NCBI GenBank assembly: GCA_965644315.1
Contig: CBFFRQ010000187.1
Coordinates: 1-26,010 of the forward strand
Length of the DNA: 26,010 nucleotides
Direction: 5' to 3'
Source of the DNA: Caecitellus pseudoparvulus
Taxonomy: Eukaryota > Bigyra: Bicosoecida
Position numbers and translations under genes: made by a program. Positions 15,382 to 25,339 of this stretch are shown in pieces. The number at the start of each line of letters is the position of its first letter. Position 1 is the stretch's first letter. A model generated the notes under the pieces. That model ran no database searches and was not told the DNA's origin. It saw nothing but the letters and a program-made list of their open reading frames with translations.

Positions 15382-18060
15382 TCAAGAGCGAGCAATGGCA
15401 GGGCCGACGGCCAAGGGCGACTTGGTGCGAGTGGCTGGGGTCGCCACTCTCGAGTCCTCTGCTTCCTGGCGCAGGCCAGCTTCCCGCACCATGGCCACAT
15501 CACGCGAGAGGGCGATTGCCTTATCCACAGAAATGCAGCTGCCGAGCGCAATGCAGGCCGCTGCGCTCCTGCGTGGTCCAAACGTGCAGCACCAGAGGCC
15601 TGGGTGTGGGACGTGCTTCAGGTGTGAATGCGTCGGCGATTGCTGCAGGTACAGCTTCAGCCAGTCAAAGACTGCAACGTGCCGCGAACGCAGGGTGGCG
15701 ACGCCTGCGCCGAGCAGGAGGAGGAAGGTCATGGCCAAGAACAGCGTGTTTGCGAGGAAGATGGCGCCCTGCAGCAGGAACTCCGTCTTCTCCCCGACCA
15801 GTAGTTCGTCGCCCAGCGCCAGGCCTCCGAAGGCAGACACACAAATGGCGGTCAGTGCTGCGGTTTCCACAGCATTCATCAGCGTGGCCTCGTACGGCAA
15901 GGATGCGACATGGACGACAAGGGAAGCTGACAGCACGAGGCAGATCAGCGCTGCTTGCAGCTCGGCATTGCGCACAGTGACAGCGACTGCAGCAAGGAGC
16001 ACTTTCCGTGGCAGCACAACCAGCAACTCCCAGTACCAGAAGTTGGGCTCGTCTTCTTCTTTGCGGGGAGAGTCCTCAGAGTGCGCACGGGGAATTCTGA
16101 ACCCTTCATACACCGCACCGTACACTGCCTTCACGCTGTGCTTGTAGACATGGTGCCTGTGGCGGCATACGAGACAGGCGCTGCCGACCGGGATGCCGAC
16201 GCCCCACACCAGCAAGCCAAGGTATGCTGCGAGCTGGGCGGTCTGGAACATGGAGTCCATGCTTCCGTGTGCGACATCTGAACGGAGGAACAGGAAGCCC
16301 AGGATGCGGAAGTCGTACGTGTCCAGCATGCGCAGACATGCCTCGACTACAGGGAAGTGCACCAGCAAGAGCAGGATGAAGGCTGCGCGATACGCTTGCT
16401 CAGCACACCTCGCCCGCTGCTTGAAGAGGTCCACAGTCTTTGCCAGCACAGCTTTCTCCTCAGAGCGCATGCTTGCAGGGTGGGCCGGCGGTGCGCCAGG
16501 CATCACAGCTGCTTCAACCTGCGCTGCCGCCTGGCTGCGGCTTGATCGCGGCTTGCGCATGTCAATGACGACTGAGCCTTCCGACTCTTCATCAGCCTCG
16601 GCCAGGTCGTCCAAGTCAGCCCACGCAGATGTCCGTCTCGCTGCTGGAGATGGGTCGGTCGGGCCTGTGTCGTCTTGGAATGAGGTGGACCTTGGAACCA
16701 GCGCGGAAGGTCTGGAAGTTGGAGACACCAGGGTCTTTGGCGCAGGGAAGGCGAACGTATCATCAACCAGAGCACCCTCTTTCTTGGGAGGAGTGGAAGC
16801 GGCAAGGGGCTGTGGAGCCACTGCTCCAGACTCGGCAACGCCTTCCCCGCCAACTGAGCCCCCGCCCTTCTCCTCAGCATACCTCTCAGCAGCAGCCTGC
16901 AGCACTGCGTGGCTTTGCCGCTGCAATATGCTGGTCACACCCGCTACGATCAACGGAATGCTCACTGCAGCAATGGGTATGCTCAAGGTGATGAAGAAGC
17001 GAGTGTACATGTCTGTGCGCATGGCACACTGGGCAGGCACCGAGTTGGTGCTGACGCCGACCGACACTGAGGAGAGCCACGCCATGATGCCATCCAACGC
17101 GCTTTCAGGAGGCAAGCGTGTACTCAACAGCACAGCATACATCTGGGCCCAACCAGTCATGACACGGAACACCCCAATGAGCAGTCCCCTGCTTTGACCC
17201 TCCTTGCTTTCCCGATCACTCGTGCGCAGGGCCAAGTACACGAGGAGCCCCGTGAACAAAACCCAGGAGCCGATGCTCTGCAGGAAGCCGAAGGTGTCGT
17301 TGGGACACTTTACACAAAGCAGCTGTGGGCTGGACCTTGCCCAGCCTTCAGCACACTCGCCACAGAGGATGCCCCTGTGCCCAGGCACACAGGAGATGCC
17401 ACTCGAGTTCGCTACAGGCCTGCACGCATCTGGAGGCGTGCACTGAAGGATGCTCGCACCAGCGTAAAGAACCGCTTTCCCTGGGACTGCGGCCTGCAAC
17501 TCAGTTGTCTCATTCACAAGTGCTTGCAGACGCCGTCTCGCGGGCGAATCAGCGCTGGTTGTGTCACCCTGCAACTCGGCACCTGCCACATCTTTCAGCT
17601 TGCTCCAGTACCTTTCCTGCAGCTTGGGGTGTGATGGCACCATGGACGCATCGGTCACGCAGGTATCACACCAGAAACCCGGGCGAGGCCTGAACTGCCC
17701 AGCAGCGCAGCTGACGCCGTTCAAGGGGCACTGCAAGCACTTGGTCTGGGCCAGGTTGGCGAAGGTGCCGCCAGGGCACTGCGTGCATGCAGCCTCTTGG
17801 TTTTCAACATTGGCACGGATTGTTCCAGGAGGGCAGCGTTCACAGCGAAGCCCAAAAGTGTCATTGGTGCTCTGGCGGCGCTGCCAGCCAGTAGCACAAA
17901 TGCAGTCCATCTGCGAGTCAGCTAGCACCTCGCTGTCGGTGCGGCACGTTGGGCTCACAACCACAGCAGGCACAGCCACTGCACCTCGTGAGAGATAAGG
18001 ATATATGGCTTCCCAGAGATAGAGGATGTGAACAGTGTAGTTTGTGGCTGAGATGGTTGG
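15382..18060 (-). CDS. Large surface protein, 3' part: GCC2/GCC3-like cysteine-rich region and nine membrane segments
   Basis: The frame is protein-like from about 18060 to the TGA at 15382. It begins with the end of an Ig/filamin-like strand pattern (PTISATNYTVHI). A cysteine-rich region follows with CPPGT...C..CP.GTFAN..GCC2/GCC3-like modules, and then C-x2-C-x8-13 motifs ending at CVKCPNDT. There are about nine hydrophobic segments; counted from the GTG at 17979 they lie near residues 231-251, 264-286, 327-352, 531-549, 580-604, 652-668, 674-693, 704-722 and 734-758. Between the third and fourth is a long Ser/Pro/acidic loop (about 355-505), probably cytosolic. This pattern, cysteine-rich ectodomain plus a polytopic domain with a YWELLVVLPRK motif, recurs in protist membrane proteins of unknown function. 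It is not a separate gene: there is no ATG at its upstream end, and it continues the coding segments up to 20844. Confidence 0.75.
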   Translation of the reverse strand, partial: PTISATNYTVHILYLWEAIYPYLSRGAVAVPAVVVSPTCRTDSEVLADSQMDCICATGWQRRQSTNDTFGLRCERCPPGTIRANVENQEAACTQCPGGTFANLAQTKCLQCPLNGVSCAAGQFRPRPGFWCDTCVTDASMVPSHPKLQERYWSKLKDVAGAELQGDTTSADSPARRRLQALVNETTELQAAVPGKAVLYAGASILQCTPPDACRPVANSSGISCVPGHRGILCGECAEGWARSSPQLLCVKCPNDTFGFLQSIGSWVLFTGLLVYLALRTSDRESKEGQSRGLLIGVFRVMTGWAQMYAVLLSTRLPPESALDGIMAWLSSVSVGVSTNSVPAQCAMRTDMYTRFFITLSIPIAAVSIPLIVAGVTSILQRQSHAVLQAAAERYAEEKGGGSVGGEGVAESGAVAPQPLAASTPPKKEGALVDDTFAFPAPKTLVSPTSRPSALVPRSTSFQDDTGPTDPSPAARRTSAWADLDDLAEADEESEGSVVIDMRKPRSSRSQAAAQVEAAVMPGAPPAHPASMRSEEKAVLAKTVDLFKQRARCAEQAYRAAFILLLLVHFPVVEACLRMLDTYDFRILGFLFLRSDVAHGSMDSMFQTAQLAAYLGLLVWGVGIPVGSACLVCRHRHHVYKHSVKAVYGAVYEGFRIPRAHSEDSPRKEEDEPNFWYWELLVVLPRKVLLAAVAVTVRNAELQAALICLVLSASLVVHVASLPYEATLMNAVETAALTAICVSAFGGLALGDELLVGEKTEFLLQGAIFLANTLFLAMTFLLLLGAGVATLRSRHVAVFDWLKLYLQQSPTHSHLKHVPHPGLWCCTFGPRRSAAACIALGSCISVDKAIALSRDVAMVREAGLRQEAEDSRVATPATRTKSPLAVGPAIARS

Positions 18061-18932
18061 ACTTGCAGCACGGCACGCCCTTCGTCCAGGGCCGCGAGCC
18101 CGACAGTCAGGTCGGGTTCGCCGGTCACTAAATGGCGCACTTGCGGTAACTCAACGAGGGACTCCACTTCGCGACTTGCGGCATCTCGTGCTTCAAGCAG
18201 GAGCGTTACTTGCTGTCGCCCAGCCACAATCATTGCGCTTCCACTCGCTGAGGCATCCATCATGGACATGTTGCGTTGCCCACTCAAAGCTGATTGAATG
18301 GTGATCACTTCGCGATCAGCGCGTTTGGGCCACGAAACGGCATCGGGCAGCATGAATCTACTCGTGTGCGAGAACGCCCCTCCACCGCGCACCTGCACCC
18401 GCACTGGGATAGCCCGGAATTCTTCGTACGCAGCCAGCGCGGCCACGTCCGTCGCACCTGGCGCACCTTCTGCCACGGATGCAGTGATGCGCACCAGGAT
18501 TGTTGCCGCAAGCTCTCCGCTACCGCACAGAAGCCCTGGGGGTGGCCGTGGCCCAAGACACAGCTCACCCCCATGCACAACGCCGGCAGGCACCACCAGT
18601 TGCCCAGTGGAAGCAGGCAGCACGAGCTCATGCTTCGGTGTGGTTGTTTGCAGCCATGTGGCTGTGGACGAGGTGCCCTGCGACGGAACCACTTGCACGT
18701 GTAGATCAGCAACGGATGCCAACGTTTGCAGGATGGCAATGCCGGAGGCTTCCTGGCTCGGCGCCACTGTCAGCGACACGGTGCCAGGGACCACGGAAAG
18801 CAGCGTGGGGCGCATGGTCACCGGCAGCACATGATCAAGCTGCCCAGCTTTGGACTTGGCATCATACTCATTCGTGCGCAAGCGCAGGGTGCTCGAAAAC
18901 AGCCCGCTGACAGCTGCGCCTGGAGAGAACAA
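18061..18932 (-). CDS. Large surface protein, middle segment: beta-sandwich repeats
   Basis: An open frame without an ATG at its start, continuing the segment at 18936-19952 in the same reading frame after a TAG. Features such as SSTLRLRTNEYD, then LPVTMRPTLLSVVPGTVSLTV and VTLLLEARDA are typical of extracellular Ig-like or BACON-like strands. At its other end the sense breaks near 18060: LDEGRAVLQVQP is continued by ISATNYTVHI in the frame used downstream, as if one base were missing. Either a real frameshift or a consensus error lies there. Confidence 0.6.
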
Positions 18933-18935
18933 CTA

Positions 18936-19952
18936 AACTGTTAGGAGCACGCGCTCTCCCACTCGAAGGGACACCTGCAACACCCCTGGCTCTTCTCGAA
19001 GGGAGCTGACGGAAACGACGCCCTGCTCGTCGGCGAGCACGGAAGCAATGTCGGACCCAGTGCCCCCACCATGGCCACATACACCTGCCGGGGTGCACAC
19101 TGCGAGCCATGGTGCCAATGTAGCGTCCGCGTGGTCAAGTCTCCAGGTCAAGGTGCCAGACCCAACGTTTCGCAGAAGCAGCTGTTGGGTGCTGTTGCCG
19201 CCTGGGATGACGTTGCGCTCCATGACGCGAGGCCGTATGTCCGAGATCGGCGCGATGACCCGCAATGAAACCTGCACGATGACAGGCAAAAGGTCGGCCA
19301 CCCGCAGTCGCCCAGTTGCCCAGCCGGCCGCTTCGTTTGAAGCCGTCGAGTTTGCCTGGAAGGTAGCAGTGGCCCGGTGCAGACCAGGAGGCAGGTTCGC
19401 AGACTGCATGGTCAAGATAACTCCTTGCTGGCCTTGGTTTGCGGGGAGTCGCGCCGTCTGGGATGCAGACAGCGTCAGCCAGCCCTGCTGTTGGCCCCGA
19501 AAGGAAATCTGTGCGTCCCAGTGCACGTGTTCGGCACTGGACACAATGACTGCTTGAGACTTGGTGTCAGACTGGCCGTTGAGCTCGAAAGCAGCGGCCA
19601 CTTCCACAGGGAATGCGGTGAGGAACGGCAAGGGTTGGGTAGTGACACTGGCGGTGGGAGAGGGGGAGGCACCGGGTGATTTCGTTGGTTGGGCGGATGG
19701 ACTGCTGGATGTCGTTGGCGTTGGCGTTCTGCTGCTCGACGGGCGCACGAGGGGCGACCTGGACGGGGCGATGGAAGGCAGCGGCGCTGAGCTTTGAGCC
19801 AAGCCGACCACATTAACGGGCACGACTGCAGTCGCATTCAAGCCCACGACGCCGCGGACGTGAACTACAAAGTCAAATGCTCCCGAGTTCCCAGTCGACT
19901 CCAAGTACGCACTGAGGAGTCGAGGCAGCCCATCAACTGCGGCAGGCCCAAG
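18936..19952 (-). CDS. Large surface protein, exon with BACON/Ig-like repeats and Ser/Pro linker
   Basis: Starts at a strong 3' splice site (pyrimidine-rich CTTTACTTGCAG, ending at 19953), in phase 0, with LGPAAVDGLPRL. A Ser/Thr/Pro-rich linker follows (about 40 residues, SPSAQPTKSPGASPSPTAS). Two beta-sandwich units come next, resembling BACON or ASPM/SPD-2/Hydin-type repeats: WDAQISFRGQQQGWLTLSAS ... LPPGLHRATATF, and VIPGGNSTQQLLLRNVGSG followed by TLTWRLDHAD. The frame meets TAG at 18933-18935. A branch-point-like CTAAC and the tract TTGTTCTCTCCAG around that stop suggest that a short intron removes it; the donor is uncertain. Confidence 0.62.
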
Positions 19953-20075
19953 CTGCAAGTAAAGGGAGACGACCAAGCGTGGAAATGTGGACGTAAAGGT
20001 TCGAGTCACCCTCCAACAGTCAGTCGAGTGCAGACAAGGACCCTAACCATCCAGCCTCGCATCGATGCACTACAC
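19953..20075 (-). other. Predicted 123-nt intron
   Basis: Joins the frame ending NLVVLS (donor GTGTAG at 20075) to LGPAAVDG (acceptor CTTTACTTGCAG at 19953). Both sides are in phase 0, and removing it bypasses in-frame stops. The acceptor is convincing; the donor is only fair. Confidence 0.5.
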
Positions 20076-20575
20076 GCTCAAAACAACCAGATTCGCAGCA
20101 GATCCGAAGTCTGCTGCATCAGACAGTGACAGGTGAGCGCCAACACTGGTCCCTGTCTGAGCACCGACCAACAACACCGCTGGATCGCGCAGTGCTGCCA
20201 CGATGGTGCCCCCATACAAGGCCACTTCCTGCTGCACAGTCGAGGACAGCCACTCGGGCGGCCTTGAAGACGGAGTCGCGCTGCGAGTTGCTATCACTGA
20301 TGGCGTCACCGAGGGAGAATTGCTGTGGGTGGATGCAGCTGACGAGGAGGGCGTGGCGACGCACGCTGTGGCATCGTGGGATGGGCGTGGAAAACTGCCG
20401 CGAGCATGCTGAAGGATACGGCATGCTACGCATGCACCCTTGTGCAGCGCCTGTGGGAGGCATGCCACCCTGCGCTGCGCGGCGCAGCTGCCGTCAGTGG
20501 CAGTGGCAGAACGCTCCCAGGCGCACGAAGCGGCAGCAACACCAGCACCTCTCGCAAAGCACTCCCTCGTCCACG
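20076..20575 (-). CDS. Large surface protein, exon with Cys-rich N-terminal region and Ser/Thr linker
   Basis: Preceded by a strong acceptor (CCCCCTCTTTGCTTGACAG, ending at 20576). About 80 residues with seven or more Cys (SCAWERS..., CLPQALHKGACVACR) are followed by a Ser/Thr/Pro linker (NSPSVTPSVIATRSATPSS) and a strand-rich segment (WLSSTVQQEVALYGGTIVAALRDP). It has no ATG of its own and is in the same frame as the next exon. It is extracellular by content. Confidence 0.52.
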
Positions 20576-20654
20576 CTGTCAAGCAAAGAGGGGGTGGAAC
20601 CCGACATCAGTGCAACTCATGCCATGGTCATTCAGCATCGGGCCCCTCCTCCAC

Positions 20655-20844
20655 CGCCAGCAGCTTGGTCAGCGACCAGTCCGCACCGCGAGTAGGCCAA
20701 GACAACAGCAGCGGCGAGCTTCACCGGCAGCAGCGGGGCCAGGGTGGAACGCCAGCCTTCAAACTTCACAATCAACAATGTTTCTAAGGCATTGACGTGC
20801 CAATCACGGCAGCCGGCCCCACCTCGCGTCAGAATCACAAACAT
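20655..20844 (-). CDS. Large surface protein, candidate first exon
   Basis: From the ATG at 20844, 63 residues with a hydrophobic stretch (LAPLLPVKLAAAVVLAYS) that could be a signal peptide or anchor. A GT at 20654 gives phase 1, which fits the phase of the next exon (two bases before its first full codon). The donor is weak, and the leader before the hydrophobic part is long, so the true start may lie elsewhere. Confidence 0.35.
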
Positions 20845-22277
20845 CTCCCGTGCAGGACGCTGCACCTACATCCGATTTCCGCAGCTCAGCTGCCTGCTCT
20901 GCGCTGCCCCCGGGCGTCCTGCCGCTGCATTACAGCGGCAAGGAGAATTCAGGCACTTTGATATATGGACGAGACATTTCAATGATGGCCACTCAGGGCT
21001 CCCAGTCCTGCCCATTTCGCTGCCAGGCTGCAGAACGTGTTTGACTGGCTCTGCCCCCGGCAGCGCAAACCATTGCAAGGCGCTGCTGTGCACGATGGCA
21101 TGCCTGCCCAGATACAGGGACTGCACAGCACACCATGACATGCTTAGTAGCATTGGGAAACCTCCAGACGTGTTTGTTCAATGGAATCCAATGACGGCAC
21201 GGCCATGATCTGCAAAGGCAAGGCTCACACCTGTCTCGCATCGAAGGCCAAGCCTGGCAAGCTGTGTGGCGGAGTGAGCATGAAGCAAGACATCTGACCT
21301 TCACGGATGCTCCCCAAACCTGGGGGTCGATTTGCTTATGACAACCGCAGTGCTCCACACGCTGGTGACACTGCTTGCCCAGCTTTGAACGATCTGAAAC
21401 GAAATGTACGTGAGAACAGTGTCTGTCTGGAACACGCCCACATACTGCCCCAGGGCCTGGCAAATGCCTCTGAAGCACTGGAGGCATTTGCTGGGCCCTT
21501 GCGGCAAAAGTTGCTCCCGAAGTCTGGGGGTGCCGCAGAGGGCAAAAGTTTCTACAGGCCCCACGAGGTGGTCGCCGCACCCCCCGGACGGATGCAAGTC
21601 CTGAAAACGTGCATTCGGTACTGTGGGGCCGTGTTTGATCACGTGGTAGAAGCTCAACTTCAAGGCGCAGGCGTGGGACGCGGGCAGCCCGCCGCAGACC
21701 TCGCGCGGCGAGCCCGCTACACGGCCGCCACGCCTGCCGCCTGGACCATGCCAAGCCACCTCGCTTCTGGGCGAGATGGCGCAACAGCGGAGGAAGAAAG
21801 TGAGTGAGACAAGCTTGCTATGGATTGATAGTGCATTGATTGATGTTATTCTGAAATTCCCAGTGTCGTAACGCGCGGCGGGGCTGTTTTGGGTTGCGGG
21901 GTGGCGCGGTGTGCACGGGGTCGCTGCGGCGCCCCAACACGCCAAGGCCGAAAGCCGCACCCAACTCGCCCAACAGGCGCCGAACGCCTGAAAGACGACA
22001 AACAACATTAAACTACTATGTTCTTGAAGGGACAGGCTCATTGTACATGGTGAATCTCCATGTTTTGTGCAAGATACGTGTACAAGACCAAGCGAGCACT
22101 GTTGCCCGCTTCTTTCGAGGAGCAAGTGTGAGGTGTGTGTGGTGAAAACAAGAGGCGACAATGCATTGAACTTCCTGAACATGTTCTCTGCGAAGGCCAA
22201 ATTGCTGAAATGTGATCTTTCTACCTCACTGAGAAGAATCACGTCATGTTTGCATTGGGCGTTGAGTGACCAACACA
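20845..22277. other. 1.4-kb intergenic region with a long hairpin
   Basis: Lies between the presumed start of the large surface-protein gene and the 3' end of the EF-hand gene. Long open frames on the minus strand here (for example 20993-21784 and 21301-22284) are Cys/Arg/His-rich without a domain or an ATG-led convincing start, and I do not accept them as genes. The only structure is the hairpin at 21446-21506. Confidence 0.5.
21446..21506. other. Long imperfect hairpin
   Basis: CAAATGCCTC (21461-21470) and GAGGCATTTG (21481-21490) form a perfect 10-bp stem around a 10-base loop. The stem continues outward through AGGGCCTGG (21452-21460) with CTGGGCCCT (21491-21499), with two G-U type pairs, for 19 bp in all. 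After a small internal loop, TGCC (21446-21449) can pair with GGCA (21503-21506). It could be a small-RNA precursor, a transcript 3'-end structure or a decayed inverted repeat. Confidence 0.6.
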
Positions 22278-25127
22278 TTACCATCTAGAGAACTTGGGTC
22301 CCCAGGAATTGTCGACAGGGTTGCGGACGTGGTCGTTGATCTTGCCCATATTCCCCCACTCCACTCGGCTCCTGTCATCGAGAAGTGAAAGGTTAAACAT
22401 CTTGATCGTCAATGCAGTCTTGTAATCCCAGTTCCAAGGCCAGTCAAGGATGTTGAAGTATTGGAAGTCAACGCTGCCCCACACGTCGTAGCGACCAGGA
22501 AAGATGAAGAAGCGGTCCACGTTTCTGTTCCAGGGGCCATACGCATATGCTTGTTGAACATAAAACCCGGAGATTGTGATCTTGGCGCGCACAGCATCGC
22601 CAGCCTTGCCGCAGCAGTTAGGGTAAAAGTACGCAATCAACTTCACGACAAGGACGTCACGGTATACGATATGAACGCTGGACCCTCCACCCTTCGTTTC
22701 AAACATGTGATTGTACCAGTCGATGTTGATGGAACCCAGCTTCTTGTCAAACATGCCGAGGATACCCCTCAGCGCACCACGGATGAAGCCTGGTAGGCCC
22801 CTCATCTTGTCGACAACGTTAGAGAACTTCAGCGCGACGTCGACATAAAAGTGAATGTGCTTTCTCAAGCCCCTGAACCTAGAAAACGTCGTGCCACCTG
22901 CCACGCACAAGACTTCATATGCGCAGCCTTCAGCGTAGATGTTGAACTCGCCCTGGCCAGTGAGCCAATGCCGCTTGTACTCAAAAGAGACTGTCACCCT
23001 GGAAAGCTCAATGTTGAAGCCGATGATGGGCGTGTACATGTCCAAAGTGATCGATAGGATGCCAAAGTCCAGCTTTTTCCCGCCGGTCCTTGTGCGCGAG
23101 CGCAGCATGCGCCGGGCAGGTGCGCTGAGCCCTGCGAGGCGTCGTTCAGTCAGTGCCCGAGACATGGTCGAGTTGCCATACTCATCCGTATCCTCTGCTT
23201 CCAGCTGTGCATCGACCACAGTCTGGTACCACTCTTGGTAGCTCGCGTCCGGGCTGTCCACATAGAATCGCAAGCTGCTGCCATCGATCGCGGCCGCCCC
23301 GCCCATTTGTGGTGGATACTGAGCGCCCCAATCCCATACCCCTGCGATGGAGTCAAGGTCGTCGTCCGGGAACTCTTCCCGGGGCACACCCAGCACATGA
23401 GTGGCGTTGGTCTCCATCTCTTCATACTGCACAGAGTATTCGGTCATGTTTTCTGGGTGCATGCGGCGCTCAAACGCTGCCGTGAAGCGGTTTGCGGCGG
23501 GGTGGGCCACCGCCGTGGTCTGGGCCATGCAGCGCTCAAGCTCGTCCAGACTCGGCACAGAAATGTCCAAGGCTTCGAACTGAGGTGCGTCATCACCGAC
23601 AAGGTACGTGTCCATCTCAATGTAGTTGCCTTCAGACAGCAGCAGACGGGGCACCTGGGTGTTAATGTCGTCGAAGTAGTCCAAGTGCTTCCACTCGCCA
23701 CGGTTGCCGGCGCTCTCGACCGGCTGGTAGGACAGGCGGAAGCGACGCATGTCGCCGACCTCGCCGACATAGTGGAAAAGGTAGTCGTCAGGGATGTCCA
23801 TGGGCATCATGCCCTCGGAAACCTGGCAATGAGACAGCAAGCCGGTGTGATCCTGTTGCCATGTGTACGTGAAGCCGTCCTTCGCATGGTGCACCGACAC
23901 GGTGCCGGGGAAGCCCGGTGACCTGTCCACGAGGAACTGGTCTGTTGAGTTCACAACTATGGATCTGTAGTTCTTGACATACATGGCATCCTGATATTGA
24001 ACCACGCCTGGTCCTGCGAATTCGTCCCCTCCCACGGCGACACGGCAAGGATCTTCCCCTGCCGTGGCGTCAGGCAAACATGGCAAGTACATGCTAGAGG
24101 TTGCATAGAAAAAGCTAGGCATCGATGGTTTCACAACAGTCGTGCACGTCCACTCCACGTCGTCGATCAAGTTGAAGAAGCCCACGATGGAGACTGTGCC
24201 TGACAGGCGCCGGCCGCCGTTGGTCGCGCCGGCCAGAGACTCCAGCACGTTCGTGCCGGTGCCGGAGGCTTCAGACTCTTCCACGGCAAAGCCAGCTTCA
24301 GAGAACAACTGTCCCACCTCGTGGTCGAAGGTGAGTTCCACATCATCCAAGATCACCCGGCCCACAGATGTGACCAGCACGAGCACACTGCCGCATGCGG
24401 CACCGTTGCGCGGGACGCGAACGATGGAGGAAATGCGCAGGGAAACCGTCGCGCCCATGTCGGACTCCAGCTCAAACCACTCCAGCTCCTTGAAGTACTT
24501 GTCAGGCATGGTGGAGGACAGCTCGCGCTTCTGGTACTGCCGGCGCACACCGAGAGCGCTTGCCAGGCGGCCAGATGGGGAATGTGCTTCGCCATCGGAC
24601 AGCGCCAAGCGGCGAGCGGAAGAGTCAGAGCCAGGGGCATCACGGGCCAGGATGGCGCCTTGGGAAGTTACGGTCAGGTCAGAGGAGGCAGTTTGGACGA
24701 CGTCTCCGTTGTTGTTGGTCAGTTTGGTGCTTCCCTCTTTCACGTGTGTTTCCTTCGACAGCTCCACAGCGGCATAGGTCAAGGCCATGTTCGCGCCGAG
24801 GAGGAGCACAAGCAGCGCAAGGAGGACCCCCACGACGATCTTCAGGATTTGGCCAAGTTGTTGACTGCGCTTCCATGCAGCAGCAGCGTCACGAAGTTCT
24901 TCGCCGTCCACAACACCGCTAGCGTCCAGGTCGAAGGCGGCAAGTGTGCTGCTCAGTCCAGGTGGGAGCTTGTCCAAGTCAAACTTCAGCCGGCCTTGCT
25001 GCATGGAAATGCCATTCATGGACATGGCCGCAGTTACCTGGTCAACAGAGGTGGAACCCTCCCCGTCAGCGGCTTGTGGCGCTTGGCTTGCCGATTCCTT
25101 TGCCGGCTCCGGAGCGTCAGGCTGAGC
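22278..25127 (-). CDS. EF-hand, single-pass membrane protein (main exon), large extracellular domain of unknown family
   Basis: The exon begins after a good acceptor (TTTCTCAATTTCGCAG, ending at 25128) with AQPDAPEPAKE, 34 residues upstream of an in-frame ATG at 25025, and ends at the TAG at 22278. Counting from that ATG, residues 32-43 (DLDASGVVDGEE) are a canonical EF-hand calcium loop. Residues 59-88 are a strong membrane segment (ILKIVVGVLLALLVLLLGA). About 820 residues follow with paired Cys, several Asn-x-Thr sites and dibasic-rich stretches (RRLALSDG, ARRMLRSRTRTGGKK). The end is Trp/Tyr-rich (ILDWPWNWDYK) and keeps a beta-strand look. The topology is probably a cytosolic EF-hand with the long C-terminal part outside or luminal. 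I do not recognise the large domain. Confidence 0.8.
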   Translation of the reverse strand, partial: AQPDAPEPAKESASQAPQAADGEGSTSVDQVTAAMSMNGISMQQGRLKFDLDKLPPGLSSTLAAFDLDASGVVDGEELRDAAAAWKRSQQLGQILKIVVGVLLALLVLLLGANMALTYAAVELSKETHVKEGSTKLTNNNGDVVQTASSDLTVTSQGAILARDAPGSDSSARRLALSDGEAHSPSGRLASALGVRRQYQKRELSSTMPDKYFKELEWFELESDMGATVSLRISSIVRVPRNGAACGSVLVLVTSVGRVILDDVELTFDHEVGQLFSEAGFAVEESEASGTGTNVLESLAGATNGGRRLSGTVSIVGFFNLIDDVEWTCTTVVKPSMPSFFYATSSMYLPCLPDATAGEDPCRVAVGGDEFAGPGVVQYQDAMYVKNYRSIVVNSTDQFLVDRSPGFPGTVSVHHAKDGFTYTWQQDHTGLLSHCQVSEGMMPMDIPDDYLFHYVGEVGDMRRFRLSYQPVESAGNRGEWKHLDYFDDINTQVPRLLLSEGNYIEMDTYLVGDDAPQFEALDISVPSLDELERCMAQTTAVAHPAANRFTAAFERRMHPENMTEYSVQYEEMETNATHVLGVPREEFPDDDLDSIAGVWDWGAQYPPQMGGAAAIDGSSLRFYVDSPDASYQEWYQTVVDAQLEAEDTDEYGNSTMSRALTERRLAGLSAPARRMLRSRTRTGGKKLDFGILSITLDMYTPIIGFNIELSRVTVSFEYKRHWLTGQGEFNIYAEGCAYEVLCVAGGTTFSRFRGLRKHIHFYVDVALKFSNVVDKMRGLPGFIRGALRGILGMFDKKLGSINIDWYNHMFETKGGGSSVHIVYRDVLVVKLIAYFYPNCCGKAGDAVRAKITISGFYVQQAYAYGPWNRNVDRFFIFPGRYDVWGSVDFQYFNILDWPWNWDYKTALTIKMFNLSLLDDRSRVEWGNMGKINDHVRNPVDNSWGPKFSRW

Positions 25128-25202
25128 CTGCGAAATTGAGAAAGGCGCATTCGGCGTCCCAAACCATGAAACATTGCTTTGCAGTCGAGATCAGGATCGC
25201 AC

Positions 25203-25212
25203 CGCCGCGGCG
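25203..25212 (-). CDS. Possible 10-nt microexon of the EF-hand gene
   Basis: CGCCGCGGCG lies between a strong acceptor (TTCTCCCTCTGCAG) and a GTGCGA donor. Its length (1 mod 3) is what is needed to join exon 1 (phase 2) to the main exon (phase 0), giving ...DDGAAAAQPD.... Without such an exon, the first exon does not enter the main frame. Confidence 0.3.
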
Positions 25213-25339
25213 CTGCAGAGGGAGAAGGCATGGGTTCGTGTTGGCGTGTTGGAACGAATGGTTGTCAGTTGGCATGCGTGAGTCATTGCGGGCTCTCAGC
25301 GAGACGCAAGCTCTCGCAGCCGGGGGGAAGCAAACTTAC

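Noticed and set aside
20993-22284. Minus-strand ORFs of 263 and 327 codons in the intergenic region
   Set aside because: Rich in Cys, Arg and His, mutually overlapping in different frames, no recognisable domain; one is spanned by the hairpin.
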